NCBI GenBank assembly: GCA_019843655.1
Contig: JACDQD010000005.1
Coordinates: 26,670,954 to 26,734,953, forward strand
Reading direction: 5' to 3'
Origin: Lethocerus indicus
Taxonomy: Eukaryota > Arthropoda > Insecta > Hemiptera > Belostomatidae
DNA length: 64,000 nucleotides
The notes under the pieces were generated by a model, which saw only the letters and a program-made list of their open reading frames with translations, was not told the DNA's origin and did no database searches. A program made the translations under genes and the position numbers. Every line of letters starts with the position of its first letter. The stretch's first letter is position 1. Positions 36,501 to 48,200 of this stretch are shown one piece after another.

Positions 36501-39500
36501 ATGTAATAATAAAATAATAATATTATATAATATAATCGGGGTTAATATTTTGCCCCGTCCGTGTGGACTTTTGTCCAGGACCGAAGCTCAACTATTAGCG
36601 TGGCGTCGCTGAAACTGAAGGTAGAGGACGTGATCGTAATGTGTAAGGTGGAGCCCACCCCCGGCCCCTATAACAGACTGGCTACGTCTTCAGCAAACTC
36701 TCACTACTCTGTTACCAGAAGCTTGTCCCCCTCCCACCACTCACCATAATCCTTGTTAGCATTTCCCCATTTCTGAGGGCCCGCACAAAAACCTCGGTAT
36801 TTTGGGACACCACTTTGTCCTGGACAGCACAAACTCCTACTACCGAGAAAACCACTTCCACATTACGCAGATATGTGGCGTAATAAAGTGTTCTATTTTT
36901 TCTGCACTTTCTACGGTCAATAAAGTTTCTTTCTTCTGACGGTATTCACTTCGAATTCGTTGATTAGGCTGGACGGTGCCTTACTGTCTCCAGCCGGCTA
37001 AGATCATAGAGACTAACCTACTCTTTGCGATATCATACTATAGTATCAGAAACATATTATTTATCAAATATAATATTATTATTATATATGCGATATTGCT
37101 TCCTAGATGATTTGCCTGTATTTCTAATCTTGGGGTCCCCGGTCGAGGAATTACAAGTTAAAAACATTAGTCGATAAAATAATACAACCTTACAATATTT
37201 TAGAGCCTTTACAAAATCCCCTTTAACAAAATTCGGTATTTATGTTTTATAGTAATTGGGAGACGATGTTGAGAAATAAAATGTAAAAAAAAACAATAAT
37301 GTAGAGAGGACTGCAGAGATAGCTACTACTATTTTGTTGTTGCACACCGTGGAAATATACGATATTAAATCGTAACGTTTCTGGGAAGATACTGTACATC
37401 GACTAAAGTCAGAAGGGGAAGTTATGTTTCACTCGCCTCGTCCAATTTCTCGGACAAACAAGTATGTTAGAGAAGCCCGTCTCTGGCCGGGGCTGGGATC
37501 AATGCGGGCATTGTATTACAAATGATTTGGGATTTCCCAACTGAGGTTAACACGATTGGGGTTAGTTAGGGGCGGGCGGAAGGGGGCCGTTTGTCGGGCC
37601 AATAAAAACCGGCGGCGGCCGGCTCCTTTCAGGATGCGGCGACACTGTCATTAATCTCCTCCCTTCCTCGGCCCGTCGCCGCCTCCTCCAGAAACGATGA
37701 TATTATGTTCTGTCCGACCTCTCGCACACGTATAAACGCGCACACACGCGCGATCTTGCTAAAATTGATTAAAATTCCTCGCGTTCTTTACTCGCAACGT
37801 GAGCGTCCCTCCAAGTTTACAACGCTCTATATAAGAAGAGAAGAATTCGGCGCGAAATATCGGCTGGGAATAGTTTTCTCGGCTCAAATTAATATCGATT
37901 CGGATCAAATTATTAGACCGCTATTTAGAAGAAAGTTGGCCACGAATTTATATTTGTCCCAAAAATGTGTTTCACTAAGGCGGGGGTTAGGGCAAACTAT
38001 TTAAGTTCGGAGCGATCAGAGTTATATATATTCGTCCCATAATTAGCTGGATCCGATAGTAATTTTGCCCTTCGAGTATCAATTTGCGATCGAGAATCTT
38101 GCTAAGGGCGATAGAGGACGTTCCCTTCGACTTTTGTGACTCGGCCATGTTCTCGACCTTTCCTACATTTCATCGCTCATACAGTTTCTGTTATTTTAAC
38201 AGTTTTTCAACCGTTTTGTTTTGTTATTTACTAGTGTCATTACTTACGATTGCACACTATTTAATTGTCATACATATCGCGTAATTAATAATTTCAATTA
38301 TTATTAAAGCAAAGGAGACTAAAACAAAGCTATGATATAAATGATTAGGCGGCATAAAATCATAATGTGAGCATGAACTATGATTGCACGAATTTGACGG
38401 AGGCCGGTGTCTAGCCTGACGCCTTCTTGATTGCCTCCCGCGGCACGGTTGTTTAACCTATAAATATTAAAAAACCAATTACTGGCAACAAACGTTTTTC
38501 ACTGTCGTAAAAAAAAGAATAAATCGGGAGGTGAGGCTCTCTAGCTTAAAGACAGGTCCTTTCTACTCACAGATTCATCCTCAACTTTCAGAGGTACAGA
38601 AGTGGGGAAGGAGCAGCCTGTAATTTTTACTGTCCGCTTATTCGATTATCTCGAAAGCCCTTTTCACTTCTATAATATTGAGTCATAGTCTCAAATTTTA
38701 TTCAGAAACCAAATAGAACTATGGAAAGAACTAGTTTATCGGTGCAAGTGCACCCAGCGAACTTTAGTTAAGTATATTTCCGCTCTACACTCAGGGGAGC
38801 GCTAGTTTCAACAAAATTGTTCGTTGAGTGCATTTAAAACTAGCTTAAACTAGCGCCCCCCTGAGGATGGTGCGGAAATGTACTTAACTAAAGTTCGTTG
38901 GGTCCACTTGCACCGATTAACTAGATTACTAAAAACAAACTGGTGAGGATGCCCAGAAAACATCCAAAGTGCCAAAGTGACTAACACCGCTACTGAAGAT
39001 GGCGAGCAGCCGAAACCGGTCTAGCAAAAGACCAAACCAGCGAGAGGAGTCAGAAACACACGAAATCTACGGTATTCCAACCCCTCGCAGACCACACAAC
39101 AGGTATTCTAAAAAATAATGCGGACTACCAATATAAATTACTACTGAACTTTACGGTAGCGAAAGTCAGCCGATCTTCGGCTGAAGAGCATTCCAAACCC
39201 TCGCAAACTACAAAAAAGGTATTGCATAGTAAAAATAGTGCCCATAATAAATATTGAAATAGAAATTTATAAGGTATTGAACAAGAAAAAAACCGAAAGA
39301 GTAATGGTAATTCCTCACGATAAGTCTTGAGGGAATGATAATAATAATGTCTACATTTGTGCATTATACGTGAACCTCAGAACTGCAGGCGGTAACCTGA
39401 CGATGTCTTGGAACGGGATAATAGTGCTATCAAGGTGGATGGGTAGCGCGTTAGAGTGGTGTCGGTGCTAGGGGGAGAGTATCTGTCCTGAATATTTCCT

Positions 39501-39519
39501 CTGTCCCCCACCCCCTACC

Positions 39520-39593
<74 letters not shown>

Positions 39594-42500
39594 TCTCTGA
39601 GGGGAGGATTATTCCTAATGGAGCCCTTTCGGTCCTACAGATAGAGAGAGAGAGAGAGATAGAGTGAGGGGCAGAGGGGGAAGAGAGAGAATGAGAAGTA
39701 GGGGAAAGGGCGGAAGTAGTAGAAATTTAATTTTGATGACTGTTCGAACACCTGGTCGAATTAAGAATTTAGAAGGGTTTCTGCCAGATGACAAAGTGGG
39801 AGACTGGAGAGAGGTCGCCCCATCCCCATCATCACCATCAACGTTCCTCTTGCCCTATCCACTTTTTTTTTGTCTGGAAAGGATTAAAGTTTAATTATCG
39901 AGCCCGACGACAGAAAAGGGATAGAAAAAAAGTATGACCGGAAAGGTTCGCCCCGTCTGGATATCTCGGCGGCCGACCTTTTACTAAGTTCGATTCTTAT
40001 TGGACCCCTTTCCGCAGACAAAAGGAGGTATTAATCGGAATAGTGCGGTTTGTTAAACGATTACAATCGAATCAGTATTCTATCGGATTTAGTGAATATT
40101 TTTTCACTATTTGCGAATGAATCTTCATTTTGTTTGTGAAATTGCAATGACATATAAGGTGACTTTCCGAGAGGTATTCTGTACTCTGCCCCAGTCACAT
40201 AATCGAATGAAATGTATTTCAGTACCTGAGCTCGGCGACGACAGTATTGTAATCGCCGTGTACGTTGATGAGTCCGACGTTCTGGAAGAGTATGCCGACG
40301 CAGAGCATGCCGACTAGGGGAGGCATCGTCACCATCCTGAAGACCCAGCCGCCGAAGTTGGCCGCTATGCAGAGTACGGCGATGTCGAACAGTTGGCCGC
40401 CGGGGGCGGCGTCCCGGCCCACTATCGAGTAGATGATGCCCCAGGCGAGCAGGACCAGGAGGAAGAGCGCCAGGACGCGGGCCATGTGGCGGTAGGTCGG
40501 ACAGAACGGGTAAGGGCAGAACGACTGCCAGAACGAGGGCTCCCACCCGGGACCGCTCTCCTTCTGCCGACACTTGGTGCACAGCAGGTACCACCACGAA
40601 CTGAAATTGGGCGAAAGAATTAGTCAAAACGTGCCAAGAATATTTAGATATTTTGTCGAACGAGGTAACGTTAGAAAAAGGCGCCCGTACACATTACTGA
40701 ACCCTGATCTACACCGCACTGATGAAAATCGTTGAAACTTTATTTGGGTTTTAACCAGGTGGATTTTGAAAGATAACATGTTAAGACTGTTATAATTTCA
40801 TCTAATTTTAGCCTTAATAAACAGGCTCAATCCCTAAACTAACAACACAAACCTGAATATTAGGGGATGAACAAATATATAAACACACGATGTTTTATTG
40901 ATAAGGAAAGTATCGGCCATAATAATTCGATGTGTTTTATTCGAAGTTGTATTTGTTTTATTATATTCGTTTAAATATAATTAAATGAATGTACCTGTTT
41001 ATTGTTCCCATAAAATAAAGTAGCGAGTGTAAACTAAAACAATTTTAATAAGATATAACTCTGGTATAGCTTATCTTATTTTAAATAATACACGAATAAA
41101 AATAATAATGACCGTATGTTCTAGTTAGTCTCTGTGATGTGGGAATGTTATGAACGGTAAACGCGGCTGATATTTTTCTTTTCCCTGTACAAATTAATTT
41201 TTAATTTGTCTGTCCTTACGGAGTAAGAGGCATTAGTCTCAGACCCGACTCAACTATACTGTAAGCACAGGGATTAAGTAAGAGGGAATTTTCCAGTTTC
41301 CTCCATATTTCGTGCATATATCATCTCTGGAACTCGTCAAAATCCACTTTGTAGGCTCGCTTAAATTTTTAAGTAACGATGATTTCGCTATTACTCACTT
41401 CTCGATGTCATCGTGAGTGTGGACAGATTCGTAGGCGAGCGAGTGCCTGTCCCTTTCTTCGAGAGGATATATACCGGATCTGCAGGTTTCTGAAACAGAA
41501 ACGTTTTGATTAAGTTATTTTTTCACGTCCCAATTATTACAACTGTCTAAGATTGAGTCCATACCGCACCGAGCAAAATCGTTCAAATTTTATTTGGGTT
41601 TTAACCAGGTGGATTTTGCTGAAAAAGCTGAAAACTGTTATAATGTCATGTAATATTTGCCTCAATGTACAGAGGGTTTAATTCTGTTCTAATGGCACTA
41701 AGCATAGGCGCAGACCCGCCATGAAAGCCAAGAATTCTAGCGAAGCGCTAACAGCGAAATATGATAACTGGTTTATTTTAATTTCAGTGATCTCTTTTTA
41801 AAAATGGCCCACCTACGGAAAGTGTCGGTATTAGGATTTAATTTGTGCTAAACTGGAAGTCGTTGCAGGAGCAAAACCTGAGTGTTATAATGAGCTTCCA
41901 TCTGGAAAATCTGGCGACAGCTTTCGTCCCAATTTCAGTCAAACAGTTTCCTCGTCAAATTGACGAGCTCCGTCGTTTAAAACTGTTGGACACCATTTTC
42001 CTAGTCCACCGCCTAGTTAACTTCCTGACGTACCCTCGGCCCTCTGGCCCCCTTGTCGAAAGTTTAGCAATTAACCCGTCATCGAGCTACAACTTATGGA
42101 GGACTGCCCCGCAGATTTACTTCCGGCGATAAGGGCGGGCCGAAGAGGAGGAGGAGGAGGAGGAGGGTGCAGGGTCCCATTGTCGCCAACAAGGTGGCCC
42201 CCATAACTTTACCTTGGATGGAGAGGGAGAGAGAGCGAGATAGGGTGCGTTTAATAAGGGAGAAATTCCGGAGGCAAGGACTTAAGGGAGGGGGTTGTGT
42301 TAAGTAATGCTCGGAGGGATGGTTTACGCCTCTAACCTTGCGAGTGTGTAACCTACACGCTATTCAACCCCCGCCTCCCGTCTCCCAGTGTCACTGTCAA
42401 AGGAGATGATGGTGTGGATGGGGGCTGGGGCTGAGGGTTATGAAGCGACGTCAATGCGCAGAATGGCGGGCCTGCATAGAGTGATGCTTCCGTTAATATT

Positions 42501-45227
42501 ATCGGGCGAGGTCGAAGCGGATAACCCGCCCTCCGCATTTGAATAACCCATTAACTGTACCATTACTACGGGCCCCATTAATTGCCAAGTTTCAACAATG
42601 CATTTATAAAACATTCTGGGAACGGAAAAAAATTGAAACCCTAAAGTGGTTTTGATGTACTCCAGATTTGGCTCATTCTACAAGTCTCCCCATAAAGGCA
42701 CCGGAGGAGCACTGGTGTACTGCCTAAGGCTTATAGCACTAAACAACACATCTCACACCTTAGGGCTGTACTCGCTAAAAATCTGTTCGGAATGGGCCAG
42801 AATGTCATCGATTGTTTTTCATCAAAGAACGCTGTAATTGACTTTAAATACTTTAATTTGTTCGCGGGCCGCATAAATATTTTCTGGCCGCCAGAAGGAC
42901 ATCCCTTGGCTAGGAGACGATCATCTCATAAATATGAATTCGGTGTCAGGTAAAACCGCCGTGCATAATAATTTGACTATACATTATAATTTGTTCTTCG
43001 CTTCGGTTGTGTCCGGTGTATAATTTTTTGCGCTGACCCTGAGCCTCTGTTCAATTAGCTACCGTCGGCGTTAACAGAAAATTCATCAGTTTGCGTCGCC
43101 GCTCGGTGAAGTGAAGTTCTAAAAGCCAACAACTCTGTCTGGGGCCCTGCCGCGGCCACGTTTAACCCGTTTTTTTGCCTCCGACCAATGAACCTTTTAT
43201 CGGCTACACAATGGCTACTCCCCCAACTCCCCCCTGGTGAACTTCGCACTCCATCAATTCCTTTCAAACAGTTAATTTCCTCCCGATTTTTTACACCCTT
43301 TTCTATACCCCCCTTTCTCTACTCCGACCGGGAACGCGGCGGGCGAACAGGATAATTAACGGGAGGATTAATTCGATGAAAAAGATTGAAAAACAAGCGG
43401 GCGATTATAGTACCAGTTAGGTAGACAATATATTACTTGTTTTTTGGCCCTCGGAGGCCCGACAAATGGAGGAATTGTAATGAGCCATATCAATTCTACA
43501 ATAGCGTTTAACTGTTCGGCCTTACTATTGGGTAAGGGTATTCGCGTATCTCGCCACTTTATTTTCTTACGTTTCTGTATGTTTTTTCAACGGATTTGGG
43601 TTTGACTGATCGGACAATAGAACACTTGCACAAGTTTATAAATGCAGGGAATAAATTATGTTAGGTTCTAAACCGTATTAAGACTGCAAATATTTATCTG
43701 TTCGCTTATAGAGAAAGAACCACTATAGTATTTGGAATAATTTGTACTTCGAGCTTATTCTCTTATCCCGAAAGATATGAATTTGTTATTTGAGTCAATC
43801 AGATCTGCGAGGCTTTCGTTAAATCACAGCCCGTAAACTCCAAAACAACTTCGGTAGGGAGCAGATTTATTCCCTGCGGCTATTCGCTAACAGAATTGGA
43901 ACGGGCAGCAGGGCCGCCGCTGAAGGAAGTTAAACAAAGCTTTCGGGGGCTAATAAACATATTCGTTTAATTTAAGGCAAAACCAGTTATAATTTGGGCC
44001 TCTGGTGCTACCACCTAGCAGTAATTACGAAACTTCCGTTGACCACTCACGATGAAATTTAGTTTCCCTCCGAGTCACACTTTCCCTCACGGTAGCCAAA
44101 CAGCCGAGAATAATTCTATTTTTTATTTTGGAATACTTGTTTGGTGGTCTGCGAGGGTTTTAGATAGCTTGATTATTCTGATCTGTCCCGTTTAGCTAGT
44201 CTGGTCTTGTCTAGGCCGAGTTCCTAGCCGCCTGCAGCATCTTTCCGTCAAAAGACACAACTGACTATGGCATTCCAGACACTCGCAGGTCACCCAACAG
44301 GCACTGTAAGTTATTACAGTTACAGGACCGATTTTTGGACGTAGACTGCAGAACTTTTTTAGGCCTAAATGGCGCTCTCCGAACTAACGTTTCTGAAATA
44401 ATTACAGAGATTGTTGAGGTCCCGGTGGCAGCCATGTTGGATGGGAGACACCTGTAAATAGAGGCCGGCAACATAACTCACTGCCCGTAATGGAGGCTCG
44501 GACAGAAGTGTTGAAATTCTTAAGGTAGGTTCAAAAGCGGAGGCCTACCCCTTATTAGGCCCGGTTCTTCAATTTAGTGCCTGGCCGAGAGAATCAAGTA
44601 AAATACGAAGTTGGGCCTAACCGGACTTGAAGCGAGGGCTCCGGATTCTTCCCAAGTGTTGCTGTCGGACCCCGGCAAAAGAACAAGAAGACTGACGCCG
44701 CCGTCTTACGCAATTTTCACGCCTCACCACCGACCATTTAAGTATGGAAGTCGGACGTTGCGAAATCGTTACGCAGCTAGTGTATAAGGACTATCATCCG
44801 CGGACAATGTTCTGCGCAGGGTTTACATTTCATATTATCGTACTTCACCTCAGTGTTGTGCAATATGGACGTTGGTCGAAAACAATAATGAATGTCCCCT
44901 GCGGGTATAGTAAATTTCCGGCCACTGGCCGGAGGTTGGTATATTTACTTTTTATTTCGTACAGTTTGTTAAAATTGCCAATATTTAACGACGAAACGTG
45001 TAGTTTCGATTAATTTCGATATCAAATCATCATTATTCGACATGGAATGTGTGTGTGGAAAATGTCTTCTTAATTTGAATACACTCCTGCGCGTGCACTC
45101 CTTCCGCCCGCTGCTGTGGGCCATATGCGATATTCCCTCTAGCCTAGATGTAGGAGCATTCTTCGTTGGATCAGGCCGCTGAAATTGAATGAGGCTCCAC
45201 GACCGAGAGAGGGAGAGAGGTGGATCA

Positions 45228-45275
<48 letters not shown>

Positions 45276-48200
45276 CGGGAGAGAGGGAGGGAGGGAGAGA
45301 GAGAGAGAATTGAGTTGAATACGTGATAGATATTGGGCTATGCGATATTAGGGTGAGCCTTGAGGAGGGAGGCGAATACAAATGGGCCGAAGGGCTAATC
45401 CGCCGGCATCCCTCTACACGCTAATTTCAAACCCTATTGACCTTCCCTTCCCTCCTCAATAAGCGTTCTTGTCCGAGGGTTGGTGCGCGAGGGAGTGAGG
45501 GGGTAGCTTTGGACGCTCGAACCGCGCTATGAATATTGACAGAGCAGTTCCAATTGTCCCCCGCCCAGGCCCTGTTCCACGGCCGCTCTACTTCAATATC
45601 GGCCCAAACCTGTAGCCGCTGGATATTTAGCTATTTGCTTGAAAGAAAATCATGATTACTCCTGATTTTATTTTTATTGTCCACAAACTATAGTTACTTA
45701 TGCAAATAAAATAATGCTAAAAATTTATAAAAGCAAATGTAATTAGCACAACTTTAAGTTTGTTCCACACACACTCTAACATTTATTATACCCGCAACGT
45801 ATTATTTAATCGTCGTTGTTAGAACTCGTTACCAGTTTTTGCCGTGTGGGCGAATGTCATAAAACGGTATTTAGGGGCGGAGGGGACGTGATCGAGATTG
45901 TGAAAATAGTCCACGGCTGAAACGATTAACCCGGTCGTTTTGAACAGAAGACAGAATCAATAATTCAGCCGAAACATCTGGCGGTCTTCTCGGCCTTTCC
46001 GATTATGCGGGGCCCCTTTAGTCTAGATTAGAAAATTTGAATATTTTGAGTGGTGGGGGCTCGCCGCGGCAAATTGATGAGAATTCTTAGCCGGGCTGGT
46101 TGCCCGCCCAGAAATGAACTCATCCAACAATGATTTGCGGATTCGGATTATTCGGATAAAGACTTTTATTATTCTGTTGAATATTCATGAAACGACGATA
46201 TTAGAGGGCTCCCTATTTCTTGGAATCGGTGCAGGCCTGGACCGCCGATAGGCTAAAAGATAACCTAAAACTAAAGTGGGGGGGGGGAAGAAAAACTCCC
46301 AAGGAATAACTTTATAACTCCGTGTCTGGATTTATTCAGTACCCGCTCATTCTCCCGACTTTCCCTTCGTTTAGGTCGATTAAAAACAACATTCTTTAAC
46401 ATTTCTCAAACATTAGTTTCTTATCTCTAGTTTTTTTTGCTCATTCTCTCGTCCGTGTGTGAAAGTTTATCTGCGAAAAGTGCCTAGCGGCTGGTTTTTA
46501 AAAGTCAATGACTGAACTGAATTATTTCTTCTTCATTGTTGCTGTTAGTTCCTCCCCACGATTTTTGCCTCGTCAAGTTGGGAGGAAACCTTTAAACCAC
46601 CGGTCCGGATATACTGGAACCCTACATGGGGCAAATTTCATATCTACGACCGAATTCTACTGGTTCATTTTACCGGTTCCGTTCAGACCTAATCGTTCCG
46701 TACTCGGCCGGGACATTATCAATTCTCCGTCCGTCCTGTTGGCATATAATCGTCGCGAGCTATCGCGTATTTATCTCACACCTCCGGAAAGAAGAAGGAG
46801 CAGAAAAATAAATTAGAAGAGAAAACAGAAAAAAAACCGGCCTACCGAGACTGAATATGGTTTACACGAATGCCGGCCTCGCCCGGTACAAAGATAGGAT
46901 CCGATCTGGCGGCTTATAAGCTCGCGGTCGCAGCATCCCATTGACCCTATTGGCTTTTTACGAGTGCCGTTTATATTTGCTCGGCGAACGATTTTGCCGC
47001 ACAACTCACGGATAGGCAGAAATCAAAGGCGACGCCAGGGCGACACTTCGGGATCGTAAATATAAATATCGGTGTTAGTTACACTTTTACACGAACCGTC
47101 CTTTAACGTAATTACCCCTCGCGGAGCACCGAAATGTCTTCATAGTCGGCCAACCCTATAGTAATATAACTCTCACAAAATCGTATAAACGTTTTGCATA
47201 AATATTTACTCCAAATAAACCGGTAGATCAGGGGCAATCTCAAATATACACGATTTTCTTTTGAGATTCAAGTTTAATGTTGAGGTTATGGTTTACTAAC
47301 AATTAATTTCTAATGCTATATATTTGGATTGAACCATGGAATTCTATGAATTTCATGGAATAATGGAATTATAAAATGTATGTAATTATAATCATTATAA
47401 TGAATAATTATAATAAATAGTTCTGCTATTAATTGAAGAAACTTGTCCGGGGGTCCGTGATGGCTTGAAGCGCAATCACTATTGCCATTGTCCGTCTTGA
47501 CTCGCTTATTTAGTCCCATGTTTGTCTGGTATCGGCGTCTCCCCATTAGCATTCTTGCATTAGCATTCTGTCAGCACTGTCACTGCTGTGTTACTGTCGG
47601 TAACGAGGCGAGTACCAAATACACACAGAGAACTAGCTATTAGTGTCAGCCGACACGCGCAATTTACCGGCGGAATGCTACTGACGTTGCATAGAAACCG
47701 TGCCCGAGGGGATCGAATAAGCGAGCGGAGACATAAAATATCAGGTATTATATTGTATGGGTCTTCCAGGCTGCACAGGAGGGGACAAGATTCCATATTG
47801 TATTCGAACGGAATGATAATTATATTAGAAATTGTTTTTTAAATCATTTTCTGTCTCCAAATCGCCAGTTTGTGCCCAGCGTTAGACCGGTTTCCGCTTC
47901 CCGCCACTCCAGCCATCGCAGTAAGGAATGTAGGCCAGCAATGAAGCCTACAGTCACGGTCACTAATTTTTCTCCACAGTTACTTTAATTATCTTCTAAT
48001 GGTAACGAAGGCAGGATTATTCATTAGACTACCATATAATTTGTCTATTTTCAAAATTATTTATACTTGTTCATGAATGCAAATCGACTCTAGTTCTTCA
48101 TGTTTTGATAGTTCATTATGGTGCGTTATCGTTAATTTCAGTAATCAAATTTTAGAAGACTTAAGTTTCACGATTGCCGATTGGAGGCCAGCGGAAGATA

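Larger units (their letters stand above)
35417..40225 (-). other. 4.8-kb antiporter intron with repeats and an orphan exon candidate
   Basis: Holds a run of 17 G at 35900-35916, the orphan exon candidate 36579-36749, the MITE-like element 38731-38924, the hammerhead half-element 38961-39110 and the CT/GA tracts at 39522-39661. The rest shows nothing recognisable. Confidence 0.6.

Noticed and set aside
40061..40627. 188-codon minus-strand open frame
   Set aside because: Out of frame with the antiporter exon 40600-40226, whose frame encodes the recognised membrane segments; its Arg/Pro-rich peptide is a shadow.
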